45,567 nucleotides of DNA from positions 1-45,567 of the forward strand of contig QHSC01000111.1 of NCBI GenBank assembly GCA_003220345.1, read 5' to 3'. A model generated the notes under the pieces. That model saw only the letters and a list, made by a program, of their open reading frames with translations, made no database searches and was not told the origin of the DNA. The DNA comes from Candidatus Rokuibacteriota bacterium (lineage in GTDB: Bacteria > Methylomirabilota > Methylomirabilia > Rokubacteriales > CSP1-6). Position 1 is the first letter of the stretch, and every line of letters begins with the position of its first letter. The position numbers were made by a program, and so were the translations under genes. Shown piece by piece: positions 23,844 through 32,620 of the stretch.

Positions 23844-24757
23844 CGAAGTGCCTGACGCCCGAGATCGACGAGGCGCTCCGCCACGGTCCTCAGGAGCCGC
23901 CAGGCCGGCTCGTGGCTCCGGGTCGCCTCGGGATCATCGAGGTAGGTGTCGAGCAGCACGTACGGCGCGCCCATGGCCTCGAGCTCCCGGAGGTCGCCGC
24001 GCACCTGCTCGACGCTGCCCTGGCCCGCGCTGCGCGTGTCTTCCGGCATCGGCCCGTCCGAGAGCTGCAGCTTGATCCGCGGGCAGAGCGCGGGCACCGG
24101 CCTGTCCTCCTTCTGGGCGATCTCCTTGAGCCTGGGCAGCCCTGCATCCCGCAGCCAGTCCACGCGCACCCTGATCGGGTGCCAGGCGTCGCCATGAAGC
24201 ACCGCGCGCCGGAGCGCACCCTCGCTGGCCCCGCCAACCCAGATGGGCGGGTGGGGCGCGCGGAGCGGCCGGGGAGACGTGTGGACGCCCTGGAAGCGGA
24301 CGAAGCGCCCCTCGTAGCTCGCCACGTCCTGGGTCCAGCAGGCCTTGATGGCGCTCAGATAGTCATTGGTCATGGCCCCACGCTTGTCGAAGGGGAGCCC
24401 CAGCGCCTCGAACTCTTGCTTCGCCCATCCCACGCCGATCCCGAAGATGAATCGCCCGCCCGAGAGCTGGTCGACCACGGCGGTGGCGCGCGCCGTCTCG
24501 AGCGGATGACGATAGGGGACGATGATGACCGTGGTGCCCAGCTCCACCCGCTTGGTCACCCCCGCGAGCCAGCCGAGCACGGTCAGGGGCTCGTAGAAGG
24601 GCGCGGGATAGCGGCCCTCGACGTCGGGCGTGACGGCCACGTGGTCAGAGGTCATGAGCAGGTGATAGCCCAGCTCCTCGACGAGGCGAGCCCACGAGAG
24701 CAAAGCCTCCGGCGTCGCGCCGGGGCCGAAGTTGATGAGGTTGACGCCGATCTTCAT
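23840..24757 (-). CDS. Luciferase-like (LLM) F420- or FMN-dependent oxidoreductase
   Basis: A 305-residue TIM-barrel protein: MKIGVNLINFGPGATPEALLSWARLVEELGY, LMTSDHVAV, GTTVIIVPYRHPLETARATAVVDQLSGGRFIFGIGVGW in pieces, and PPIWVGGASEGALRRAVLHGDAWHP. These are the signatures of the bacterial luciferase superfamily branch that includes F420-dependent dehydrogenases and FMN monooxygenases. Which cofactor is used cannot be read from the sequence with certainty. The gene overlaps both neighbours by 4 bp, so it is tightly coupled within the operon. A role in oxidation or oxygenation of the operon's substrate is likely. Confidence 0.88.
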   Translation of the reverse strand: MKIGVNLINFGPGATPEALLSWARLVEELGYHLLMTSDHVAVTPDVEGRYPAPFYEPLTVLGWLAGVTKRVELGTTVIIVPYRHPLETARATAVVDQLSGGRFIFGIGVGWAKQEFEALGLPFDKRGAMTNDYLSAIKACWTQDVASYEGRFVRFQGVHTSPRPLRAPHPPIWVGGASEGALRRAVLHGDAWHPIRVRVDWLRDAGLPRLKEIAQKEDRPVPALCPRIKLQLSDGPMPEDTRSAGQGSVEQVRGDLRELEAMGAPYVLLDTYLDDPEATRSHEPAWRLLRTVAERLVDLGRQALR

Positions 24758-25254
24758 GGAATGGCCTGCGCCAGGCCCGCGACCACGGTCAGGCTCGGCA
24801 GGCGCTTCAGCGCGTCGGGGGCGATCTTGATCTTCGATGACCGGCTGCCCCCGCCCAGGATGACGTAGTCGAGCGACATGATCCGCTCGTCGACGTAAAC
24901 GGGCAGGTCGGCAGGCAAGGCAAGGAGCGTCACCCCGCCGATCATCATGCCGGTGAGGGCCTGCGTCTCCTCGGCGGTGGCGAAGGAGACTCGCGAGGCG
25001 TCCAGGAGCTTGCGCACGGTGTGGTTGACGTCGAGGCGCGTGGTGGCGAGCACGAGGCAGGCGCAGTACTGCTTGGGCTCCTTCTTCGAGGCCACGATGA
25101 TGGTGTTGCCCGAGTGGTCGAGGGGAATGCCGTACTTCTCGCAGAAGGCCGCGGTGTCGGCGAAGTCCGGGTCGATCCGGAGCAGCTCGAAGGGCGCGCC
25201 CAGCTCCTCGAGGCTCGCCGCCACCTTCCTCTCGACGTCGGCATCGTCGCTCAT
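24754..25254 (-). CDS. YbaK/EbsC-type aminoacyl-tRNA deacylase domain protein
   Basis: A 166-residue single-domain protein of the YbaK/ProX fold. Recognisable parts are NTIIVASKKEPKQYCACLVLA (residues about 50-70, with the conserved Lys pair), then TRLDVNHTVRKLL, SFATAEETQALTGMMIGGVTLLALP and IMSLDYVILGGGSRSSKIKI. Family members hydrolyse mischarged tRNAs (Cys-tRNA-Pro, Ala-tRNA-Pro). Its location inside a catabolic operon, overlapping the LLM gene by 4 bp, is unusual for a quality-control enzyme, so it may act on another small ester. Confidence 0.85.
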   Translation of the reverse strand: MSDDADVERKVAASLEELGAPFELLRIDPDFADTAAFCEKYGIPLDHSGNTIIVASKKEPKQYCACLVLATTRLDVNHTVRKLLDASRVSFATAEETQALTGMMIGGVTLLALPADLPVYVDERIMSLDYVILGGGSRSSKIKIAPDALKRLPSLTVVAGLAQAIP

Positions 25255-25273
25255 CGACCGGGCGGGGGCGGGC

Positions 25274-27496
25274 TCAGGCCGAAGGGGGAGCGGGTTCGAT
25301 CTCGACGAGGCAGGTGTTGTACGTCGGCGCTCCCGCCGGCGTCGCGCTGTCTTCCGTCAGGACATTGGCGCATCCGCGCGTGTCCTCTCCGGAGGCGGCG
25401 GGAGTGAACCACGCGCCCTCCTTGATGGAGACAACCCCGCGGGCGATGCGGTCGGTCACGCGCGCGGGGAGGATGGTCGCGCCACGCTGGTTGAAGACGC
25501 GCACGGGCTGGCCGTGCTCGATGCCGCGGGCGGCCGCGTCCTCGGGATGAATCCACACGTCCTGCGTGTCCGCCCGCGCCAGGATCTCCTGGTTGTCGTG
25601 GGTGGAATGCGTCCGGGCCCGTGACTTGGGCGAGATCAGTTCGAGCGGATGGCGAGGGTCGCCCTCGTGGGGCGGAATCCAGGTCGGGATGGCGGGAACG
25701 CGGCCGAGCCCGTACGGGTCGGGGTTGGCGGCGATCGAGGTCGAGTAGATCTCGATCTTTCCTGACGGCGTCGAGAAAGGATGCCGGGCGGGGTCGCGGA
25801 CTTCTCGCGCGAAGGCCACCGCCTCTTCGGGGGCGGGCAGGCGTGCCAGCCCGTGCTCGCGGAAGGCGTCGAAGTCGTCGATGTCGGTGCCCGCGCAGAC
25901 CTCGCGCAGCCACTCGATGTCATCCGGCCGCTTGTAGCCGTGCAGGCCCAGCCGCCGGGCCAGGTCCGCGCAGATGTCCACGTCGTTGCGGCACTCGTAC
26001 ATGGGCTTGATGGCCTGACGCATGAAGATGGCGTAGTGGCCCGCCCCGCTCCACGGCGTGTGGATGTCGTTCCGCTCCCAGAACGTGGTCGCGGGCAGCA
26101 CGATGTCGGCATGGCGCGCCGTCGGGGTCAGGAAGTGATCGTGGGCGACCATGAACTCCAGACCCTCGAGCCCCGCGGTGATCTTGTTGACGTTGGGGCA
26201 CTGATTGGCGAGGTCGCCGCAGGCGGAGTAGACCATCTTGATGTCGGCGGGATAGCCGCCCGACCGTCCGCGCACGAGCAGATCGGCGAGCAGCGTGGAG
26301 GCGACCCGCGCATTGACGGGATTCGGGGGCGCGCCCTGGCGCTTGATGCCGTGGAACTGGGCGCCGCCGCTGCAGCCGGAATTGCCGCCGGGGATCCCGA
26401 CGTTGCCCGTGATCGCGCAGAGCGCGTACGCCGCGCGGTGGAACTGCTCGCCGTACGCGGTGCGTCCCGGCGCGTAGCCGCAGTGGAGGGCGGCCGGCTT
26501 CATGGTGGCGAACTCGCGGGCCAGCCTTCGTATCGTCTCGGCGGGGACCCCGGTGAGGGGCGCTGCCCACTCCGGGGTCTTCACCACGCCGTCGGAAAGG
26601 CCGAGCAGGTACGAGCGGTAGGAGGAGCCGGGGGGCGCGCCCTCGGGCAGGTGGGCCTCGTCGAAGCCGAGGGCAAGCCGGTCGAGGAAGGCCTGATCGT
26701 GGAGGCCTTCGCTCACGATGACCTGGGCCATGGCGATGAGCATGGCCGCGTCGGTCCCGGGGCGAATGGGCACGTGCTCGTCGGCCATCTTCACGCTCGT
26801 CCGCGTGGCGCGCGGATCGACGGTGACCATGCGGACGCCCTGCTCGCGCGCCCAGTGGACGTACTGGGGCGAGTTGGTCCCGAAGGTGCCGTCGGCGGGG
26901 CTCCAGCCCCAGAGGATCATGAGCCGCGAGTTGACGTAGTCGCTGGGCTCCCGCCCCGCGAACTTGCAATCCACCTTGGCGCCATAGGTGTGGCGGAGGG
27001 CGAAGACCTCCGCCTCGTTCGAGAGGTTCGACCAGAGCTCGGTGCAGCCCCCGAAGAGGTGGAGCAGGCGCTGGACCACGGCGCGATTGTGGATCACCGC
27101 CGTGCTCCCGGTGCGCGAGCAGTCGAGGATGGCCGCGGGCCCGTACGTGTCGCGAATGCGCAGCATCTGGGCCGCGACCTCGTCGAGCGCCTCGTCCCAC
27201 GAGATCCGCTCGTAGGCGCCCGAGCCCTTCGGGCCCACGCGGCGCAGGGGATAGCGCAGCCGGTCGGGGTGATTGATGCGCTCGGCCGCGCCGAAGCCGC
27301 GCACGCAGGCGGTCAGCGGCGGCATCTCGGGGGTCCAGCGGCGCGGATCGGTGCTGATGCGCACGATCTGGCCGTCCTTGACGTGGGCGTTGACCACGCA
27401 GCGCCCGCCGCAGTTGTGGGCGCACGTGCTGGTGACGACCTCTTCGCCCGGGGCACCCGCGCCGCGCGGCGTCTCGTAGACGGTGCGGGATTTCAT
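25274..27496 (-). CDS. Molybdopterin oxidoreductase, DMSO-reductase family, no Tat signal
   Basis: A 740-residue catalytic subunit. The N-terminus carries a [4Fe-4S] motif C25-x3-C29-x3-C33-x30-C64 (STCAHNCGGRC...ACVRG). Downstream are the Mo-bis-PGD domains: SRLMILWGWSPADG, VRMVTVDPRATRTSVKMADEHVPIRPGTDAAM in pieces, ITGNVGIPGGNSG, and the C-terminal cofactor domain DVWIHPEDAAARGIEHGQPVRVFN. It is most similar in style to DmsA/TorA-like and pyrogallol-transhydroxylase-like enzymes; NLSNEA may provide a Ser ligand to Mo, but this is tentative. There is no signal peptide, so it should be cytoplasmic, unlike DmsA. No electron-transfer (DmsB) or membrane subunit is adjacent. The ATG at 27496 overlaps the stop of the alcohol dehydrogenase (TGATG). 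Confidence 0.88.
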   Translation of the reverse strand: MKSRTVYETPRGAGAPGEEVVTSTCAHNCGGRCVVNAHVKDGQIVRISTDPRRWTPEMPPLTACVRGFGAAERINHPDRLRYPLRRVGPKGSGAYERISWDEALDEVAAQMLRIRDTYGPAAILDCSRTGSTAVIHNRAVVQRLLHLFGGCTELWSNLSNEAEVFALRHTYGAKVDCKFAGREPSDYVNSRLMILWGWSPADGTFGTNSPQYVHWAREQGVRMVTVDPRATRTSVKMADEHVPIRPGTDAAMLIAMAQVIVSEGLHDQAFLDRLALGFDEAHLPEGAPPGSSYRSYLLGLSDGVVKTPEWAAPLTGVPAETIRRLAREFATMKPAALHCGYAPGRTAYGEQFHRAAYALCAITGNVGIPGGNSGCSGGAQFHGIKRQGAPPNPVNARVASTLLADLLVRGRSGGYPADIKMVYSACGDLANQCPNVNKITAGLEGLEFMVAHDHFLTPTARHADIVLPATTFWERNDIHTPWSGAGHYAIFMRQAIKPMYECRNDVDICADLARRLGLHGYKRPDDIEWLREVCAGTDIDDFDAFREHGLARLPAPEEAVAFAREVRDPARHPFSTPSGKIEIYSTSIAANPDPYGLGRVPAIPTWIPPHEGDPRHPLELISPKSRARTHSTHDNQEILARADTQDVWIHPEDAAARGIEHGQPVRVFNQRGATILPARVTDRIARGVVSIKEGAWFTPAASGEDTRGCANVLTEDSATPAGAPTYNTCLVEIEPAPPSA

Positions 27497-28590
27497 CAGT
27501 TGAACACCACGACACCGCGGGCGACCTGTCCCGAGGTCAGGGCCTTGAAGCCCTCGTTGATCTCCTCCAACGTGTACGTCCGGCTCACGAGCTGATCGAG
27601 CTTGAGGCGGCCGTCGAGGTAGAGCTCCACGAGCCGCGGAAAATCGATGGGCGGACGCACGGAGCCGTACATGGTGCCTTTGAGGGTCTTTTCCTGGAGG
27701 GCCATCATGTACGGCGTGATGGGCGCGCGGACGGCCATGGCCGCCATGCCGACGATGACGGCAACGCCGCCGGGCCTGATGGCGTCCAGGATCTGCAGCG
27801 TCGTCTGCTCGCCGCCGATGGCGTCGAAGGCGTAGTCGACGCCGCGCCCCTCCGTCAGCTCGCGCACGCGCTCGACGACGTTGTCCTGCTTCGCGTTCAA
27901 GGTGTGGGTGGCCCCGAACTCCTTGGCGTAGCCGAGCTTGCTGTCGAGGAGATCGGCGGCCACGATCATGCCCGCCCCGGCCAGCCGCGCGCCCTGCACG
28001 ACGTTGAGCCCCACGCCGCCGCAGCCGATGACGAGAACCGAGGCGCCGGCTTCCACGCGCGCGCACGAGGTGACGGCCCCCACGCCCGTGGGCACGCAGC
28101 AGCCCACCAGGGCGGCCTGGGGCCACGGCATCTCCTTGCGGATGGGCACGAGCATCTCGGCGGGGCACACGACAAACTCGGAGAAGGTGCCGATGCGCGC
28201 CATCTGGTTGATGTTCTGGCCGTCGCGGCGCAGGCGATGGCTGCCGTCGAGCATGGCGAAGCGCGCGCTCTTGTGCCCGTCGCAGAGGATGGAGCGACCG
28301 AGCGAGCAGTAGAGGCAGCGGCCGCACTGGGGTCGGAACGAGAAGATGACGTGATCGCCGGGCTTGACGTTGGCGACACCCGGGCCGACCTCCTCCACGA
28401 TACCCGCCGCCTCGTGGCCGAGGGCCATGGGCAGGGGCAGCGGCCAGTCGCCGTTCATGATGTGCCAGTCGCTGTGGCAGATCCCCGCGGCCTTGACGCG
28501 CACCCGCGCCTCGCCGGACTGCGGACCCTGCTGCTCCACCTCGACCACCTGGAGCGGCGTGTTCGCCTCGTAGAGAATGGCAGCCTTCAT
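27496..28590 (-). CDS. Zinc-dependent alcohol dehydrogenase (MDR family)
   Basis: A 364-residue medium-chain dehydrogenase. Catalytic zinc ligands are Cys38 (GICHSDWH) and His59-Glu60 ([12 protein letters not shown]), with a Cys in the GCCVPTG turn. The structural zinc loop has four cysteines, C89, C92, C95 and C103. The Rossmann motif is [22 protein letters not shown]. The layout resembles class III-type and mycothiol- or benzyl-alcohol-type dehydrogenases. It oxidises an alcohol to an aldehyde with NAD(P). It is placed between two molybdenum enzyme genes, 13 bp after one and overlapping the other by 1 bp, so it probably supplies or consumes an aldehyde intermediate of their pathway. Confidence 0.9.
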   Translation of the reverse strand: MKAAILYEANTPLQVVEVEQQGPQSGEARVRVKAAGICHSDWHIMNGDWPLPLPMALGHEAAGIVEEVGPGVANVKPGDHVIFSFRPQCGRCLYCSLGRSILCDGHKSARFAMLDGSHRLRRDGQNINQMARIGTFSEFVVCPAEMLVPIRKEMPWPQAALVGCCVPTGVGAVTSCARVEAGASVLVIGCGGVGLNVVQGARLAGAGMIVAADLLDSKLGYAKEFGATHTLNAKQDNVVERVRELTEGRGVDYAFDAIGGEQTTLQILDAIRPGGVAVIVGMAAMAVRAPITPYMMALQEKTLKGTMYGSVRPPIDFPRLVELYLDGRLKLDQLVSRTYTLEEINEGFKALTSGQVARGVVVFN

Positions 28591-28603
28591 GATCGAGCCC
28601 TCC

Positions 28604-30895
28604 TCAGGATTTCCGGGCCGCGCTCATGGCCGCCCAGATCTTCCGCGGGGTGAGGGGCAGATCCACGTGCGTCACGCCCACGGGAGCCAGCGCGTCCATC
28701 ACCGCGTTGGCGATGGCGGGCGTGGAGCCGATGGTCGCGGCCTCGCCGATGCCCTTGACGCCCAGCGGGGTGCGCGGCGAATGCGTGCGCGTGTGGTCGT
28801 TGTCGAAAGAGATGAGATCGATGGTCTTGGGCAGGGCGTAGTCCATGAGGCTCGAGGAGAGGAGCTGGCCGCCTTCGTCGAAGGCCGCCTCCTCCCAGAG
28901 CGCTTGCCCGATCCCCTGGGCCAGCCCGCCGTGGACTTGTCCCTGGACGAGGAGCGGATTGATGAGGAAGCCCGCGTCGTCCACCGACATGTAGCGGAGG
29001 ATGCGAGGCTGGCCCGTGTCCCGGTCGACCTCGACCATGGCCACGTGAGCGCCGAACGGAAAGAGCATGCCGTTGCCCGTCTGGAGATCTTCCTTCGAAT
29101 GCAGGCTGCCCTTGGCGGCCGCGGCGACCTGCTGCCAGGTGACGGAGCGGTCGGGCACGCCGCGCACGGAGAACCTGCCGTCGGCCAGCACGAGGTCGGG
29201 GGCGGCCGCCTCGAGGAGATTGGCGGCGATCTGCTGCGCCTTCTCGCGCACCTTGGTGGCGTTGCCCAGGGCGTGCATCCCACCGCGCGCCGCAGAGCGG
29301 CTGCCGAAGGTGCCGACGCCGTTGCGCACCAGCGCGGTGTCGCCCTGCACGACCTTGACCATGTCCATGGGCACCTGCAGCTCGTCGGCCACGAGCTGCG
29401 CGAAAGCGGTCTCGTGCCCCTGGCCGTGGGAGGCGGAGCCGGTGAGCACGGTGACGCGCCCGTCGTCGGCGACCACGAGGTCGGACACCTCGTCGTCCTC
29501 GAAGCCGCAGATCTCGACATACGAGGCGAGCCCGATCCCCACGAGGCGGCCTTGGGCGCGGGCGGCTTCCTGCTCCTTGCGGAGGGCGGGATAGCCCGAC
29601 TTGGCGAGGGCGTGGTCGAGGGCGCGCGCGTACTCGCCGCTGTCGTAGGAATTGCCCAGCGCGGTGTCGTAAGGGAACTTGTCCGGCGGGATGAAGTTGC
29701 GCTTGCGGACGTCGGCGGGATCGAGCGTGAGCCTGGCCGCCAGCATGTCCATGGCGCGCTCGATGAAGTAGGCGGCCTCGGGCCGCCCCGCGCCCCGGTA
29801 GGGAACGGTGCCCATGGTGTTGGTGAAGCCGCACACCACCTCGGCGCGCACGGCCTGGACCGCGTAGCAGCCTGTGATCATCTGAGCGCAGAGGACGGGC
29901 AAGAGACAGCCGACCTGGTAGAGGCAGAAGCCGACATTGCCGGTGATGCGGACGTCCATGGCCAGGATGCGGCCGGTCTTGTCCGCCCCGAGCTTCATCC
30001 AGCAGCGCATGTCACGCCCATGGCCGGTCGACTGCATGTCCTCGCGTCGCGTGGCCGCCCAGCGCACGGGACGCTTGAGCCGCCTCGCGAGCATGGGCAC
30101 CAGCGTGTCTTCCTGGTACACGGGGACCTTGGCGCCGAATCCGCCGCCCACGCGCCCGGTCCTGAGATGGATCTGCTCGGGCTTGAGCTGCAGGCGCTCG
30201 GCGATCTGGTCGCGCATGCGGTGGGGAGTCTGCGTGTCGCCCCACATGGTCAGCTTCTGCGCCTTGTCGTCCCAGATCGCGCTGCACGCCCGCGGCTCCA
30301 TGCACAGGGGCAGCACGCGCTGGTTCATCATGTCGAGCTCGAGAATGACGTCTGCGGCCGCGAGGCCGGCGTCGACGCCGGCCTTCTCGATCTTGAGCGA
30401 GACGGCGAGGTTGGAGCCGGTCTCGGGATAGAGCAGTGGCGCTCCCGGCTTGAGCGCCTCCTGAGCGTCGACCACGACGGGCAGCGGCTCGTAGTCCACC
30501 ACGACCGCGTCGGCGGCGTCGGTGGCGGCCTGGGGCGACTCCGCGGCGACGACGACAACGGGCTCGCCCACATGACGAACCCGGCCTTCGGCGAGGAGCG
30601 TGTGGCCCTGACGATTCATGGTCTGGAACATCTCGGGGGGGAGCGGCGTGTGGATGACGCCGACTTCCGCATTGACGTCGGCGCCCGTGAGGACGGCGAC
30701 CACTCCCGGCATCTTCCTGGCCGCCGTCGTGTCGATCCGCTTGATCACCGCATGGGCGTGGGGGCTGCGCGTGAAGGCGAGCCAGAGTGCGCCCTCGAGC
30801 CCGCGACGCACGTCGTTGACGTAGGGGTCGCTGCCCGTGATGAGCTTGGGATCCTCGAGCCGCTTGAGGGGGCGGCCCACGTGCTGGATCGGCAT
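28604..30895 (-). CDS. Xanthine dehydrogenase family molybdopterin-binding (large) subunit
   Basis: A 763-residue protein starting at ATG 30895 (ribosome-binding site GGGAGG), opening PIQHVGRPLKRLEDPKLITG as in CoxL and aldehyde-oxidase large subunits. Cofactor motifs are VGGGFGAKVPVYQED (249-263), PYRGAGRPEAAYFIER (365-380) and GVKGIGEAATIGSTPA with the catalytic Glu718. PYRGAGR corresponds to the form II (AYRGAGR) loop and not the AYxCSFR loop of true CO dehydrogenase, so CO oxidation is unlikely; substrates may be aldehydes, purines or N-heterocycles. The FAD (medium) and [2Fe-2S] (small) subunits normally encoded beside it are missing. It is the first gene of the ten-gene operon reaching to 19685. 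Confidence 0.92.
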   Translation of the reverse strand: MPIQHVGRPLKRLEDPKLITGSDPYVNDVRRGLEGALWLAFTRSPHAHAVIKRIDTTAARKMPGVVAVLTGADVNAEVGVIHTPLPPEMFQTMNRQGHTLLAEGRVRHVGEPVVVVAAESPQAATDAADAVVVDYEPLPVVVDAQEALKPGAPLLYPETGSNLAVSLKIEKAGVDAGLAAADVILELDMMNQRVLPLCMEPRACSAIWDDKAQKLTMWGDTQTPHRMRDQIAERLQLKPEQIHLRTGRVGGGFGAKVPVYQEDTLVPMLARRLKRPVRWAATRREDMQSTGHGRDMRCWMKLGADKTGRILAMDVRITGNVGFCLYQVGCLLPVLCAQMITGCYAVQAVRAEVVCGFTNTMGTVPYRGAGRPEAAYFIERAMDMLAARLTLDPADVRKRNFIPPDKFPYDTALGNSYDSGEYARALDHALAKSGYPALRKEQEAARAQGRLVGIGLASYVEICGFEDDEVSDLVVADDGRVTVLTGSASHGQGHETAFAQLVADELQVPMDMVKVVQGDTALVRNGVGTFGSRSAARGGMHALGNATKVREKAQQIAANLLEAAAPDLVLADGRFSVRGVPDRSVTWQQVAAAAKGSLHSKEDLQTGNGMLFPFGAHVAMVEVDRDTGQPRILRYMSVDDAGFLINPLLVQGQVHGGLAQGIGQALWEEAAFDEGGQLLSSSLMDYALPKTIDLISFDNDHTRTHSPRTPLGVKGIGEAATIGSTPAIANAVMDALAPVGVTHVDLPLTPRKIWAAMSAARKS

Positions 30896-30992
30896 CAATA
30901 CCTCCCGGTAGGCTCCTCGGTGCGAGCGCTGGCGGGGCGATGGTACCACGCGGCAACAATCCGCGACAGGACGCCTTGGCCTGCGGTACGCT

Positions 30993-31023
30993 GCATGAGC
31001 CCCGCCCTCGCGGGGCTTCATGC
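30993..31023. repeat. GC-rich inverted repeat in a divergent promoter region
   Basis: GCATGAGCCCCGC (30993-31005), a 4-nt loop and GCGGGGCTTCATGC form a 13-bp stem with one bulged base. It lies 98 bp upstream of the XDH-type gene start and 13 bp before the MFS start. In this position it could be a leader hairpin, an operator, or a stray terminator-like element; no T-tract follows. Confidence 0.5.
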
Positions 31024-31035
31024 TGTTGAGACGCG

Positions 31036-32301
31036 ATGGGACGCACAGGGAGGTGCGCTATTCGGACGGCGGCGGAAGCTCCGGTGGGCAGCCTGAGGCG
31101 TGATGTGCGCATCATCGGCCTCATCGGCTCAGCGCATTTCGTCAGCCACTTCTTCCAGCTCGCCCTGCCGCCGCTCTTCCCGCTCCTCCGCGAGTCGTTC
31201 GGCGTCTCCTACGTCGAGCTCGGGCTCCTGATGAGCCTCTTCTTCGCGGCCTCCGGGTTGGGGCAGACGGGCGCGGGCTTCCTCGTGGACCATCTCGGCG
31301 CGCGGCGTGTCCTCCTGGGGGGCATGGCGCTCCTCTCGGGAGCGACGGCGGTCGCGGGGGTCGTGCCCGCCTTCTGGCTCCTGCTGCCGGTGGCGGTGCT
31401 CCTCGGCCTGGGTAACAGCGTGTTCCATCCTGCGGACTATTCCATCTTCAACACCGCGGTCTCGCCGGAACGGCTCGGCCGCGCGTACGGCGTCCACGGC
31501 ATCTGCGGCACCCTGGGCTGGGTGGCGGCGCCCACGGTCGTGGTCGGGCTGGCGCACGCCTTCAACTGGCGCGTGTCGCTCGTCGCCGTGGGCGCGGCCG
31601 GGCTTGCCGCCACCCTCGCCCTGTCGACGCAGCGACGCACCCTCGATGACCGCGGCGGACGCGAATCGAGGCGCGCGGCCCCCGTGCACGGCCTCGCGGG
31701 GAACATCGCCCTCCTCATGACTCCCTCCATCCTGGCCGCCTTCGCCTACTTCGCCCTGCTCGCGACCTCGCTCGTGGGCATCCAGACCTTTGCCGTCTCC
31801 GCCCTGGTCCAGCTCTACCAGGCGCCGCTGGGTCTCGCCACGGGAGCGCTCACGGGCTTTCTCCTCGGATCGGCGGGGGGCATTCTGCTCGGAGCCGTTC
31901 TCGCGGATCGGACGAGTCGACATCATGTCGTCGCGGCGGGCGGCATGCTGCTGGGCGCCGTCATCACGTTGGTGGTGGCGAGCGCGGCACCCCCTATGAG
32001 CACGCTGCCTGTCATCATGGCGCTGGCCGGCTTCTTCGTCGGCGGCACCTCGCCATCGCGCGACATGCTGGTGCGCTCGGCCACGCCCCCCGGGGCCTCC
32101 GGCAAAGTCTACGGCTTCGTGTACTCCGGTCTCGATCTGGGCTCCGCTCTGACCCCGCTCTTCTTCGGCTGGCTCCTCGATCGTGGCGAGCCGCGGCTGG
32201 TCTTCGTGGTATCGGCAATGCTCATGGTCGTGACGATCGCCACCGTGCTCCAGGTCTCCCGTCGCGTCTCGCCGCACGCAATAATCATCACCGCCCCCTG
32301 A
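31036..32301 (+). CDS. MFS transporter (fosmidomycin-resistance-like exporter group)
   Basis: A 421-residue protein with about twelve hydrophobic segments. The first loop has GFLVDHLGARRVLLGGM, matching the MFS motif G-x-x-x-D-x-x-G-R/A-R. FWLLLPVAVLLGLGNSVFHPADYS and FFVGGTSPSRDMLVRSATPPGASGKVYGFVYSGLDLG pieces resemble the Fsr-type drug exporters and relatives. It probably exports small organic molecules by proton antiport. The start is ATG 31036, or possibly a GTG at 31084 which begins nearer the first helix; no strong ribosome-binding site decides. It is divergent from the ten-gene operon, so it may export an intermediate or analog of that pathway; this is inference. Confidence 0.82.
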   Translation: MGRTGRCAIRTAAEAPVGSLRRDVRIIGLIGSAHFVSHFFQLALPPLFPLLRESFGVSYVELGLLMSLFFAASGLGQTGAGFLVDHLGARRVLLGGMALLSGATAVAGVVPAFWLLLPVAVLLGLGNSVFHPADYSIFNTAVSPERLGRAYGVHGICGTLGWVAAPTVVVGLAHAFNWRVSLVAVGAAGLAATLALSTQRRTLDDRGGRESRRAAPVHGLAGNIALLMTPSILAAFAYFALLATSLVGIQTFAVSALVQLYQAPLGLATGALTGFLLGSAGGILLGAVLADRTSRHHVVAAGGMLLGAVITLVVASAAPPMSTLPVIMALAGFFVGGTSPSRDMLVRSATPPGASGKVYGFVYSGLDLGSALTPLFFGWLLDRGEPRLVFVVSAMLMVVTIATVLQVSRRVSPHAIIITAP

Positions 32302-32620
32302 CGTCTGCCGCTCTTTTCTTGACAGTCCTGAAACATGGGATGACGTCAGGCGTTCTCTACATGACGCGCGATAGTGAAAGCTTTCTCGACAGGCCGTGAA
32401 GAGACTTTCCCATTCGATCTCGTCTCCCCACGATGCGTATGGTTTCCGCCACGAGGCAAATCTTTGAATTACAAGATGCAGCGTCGAGCTTCGCCACACG
32501 TTCGCAGGCTGACAGCGATCGAAATACGAGTGGAACCGCTCTTGCCATGGAAGACGCCCTCAGGCCGCGTAACGAACGCCTCGCCGTCGCGTTCCGGGTC
32601 GGCCTCAAAGAGGGTATCGC
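32302..32620. other. 319-bp intergenic region upstream of the AspT-like gene
   Basis: No convincing gene. It is AT-richer than its surroundings. Visible elements are TTGACA at 32319-32324 without a good -10 box, a TGACGTCA octamer near 32341, and a sigma-54-like site at 32531-32545. The downstream gene has an AGAGGG ribosome-binding site near 32610. Confidence 0.45.
32531..32545 (+). promoter_or_regulatory. Sigma-54-like promoter (TGGAAC-N5-TTGC)
   Basis: TGGAAC at 32531-32536, five bases, TTGC at 32542-32545: one mismatch to consensus, with GG and GC at the correct spacing. The start of transcription would be near 32556, 65 bases before the ATG. Confidence 0.4.

Noticed and set aside
28604-30895. 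Aerobic CO dehydrogenase large subunit (form I CoxL)
   Set aside because: The active-site loop reads PYRGAGR, not AYxCSFR, and the small and medium subunits are absent.
28577-31096. Very long open frame on the plus strand opposite the XDH-type gene (about 840 codons)
   Set aside because: Shadow of the high-GC third-position bias; its translation is low-complexity (His, Gly, Asp, Arg-rich) with no family features, while the minus strand has complete Mo-cofactor motifs.
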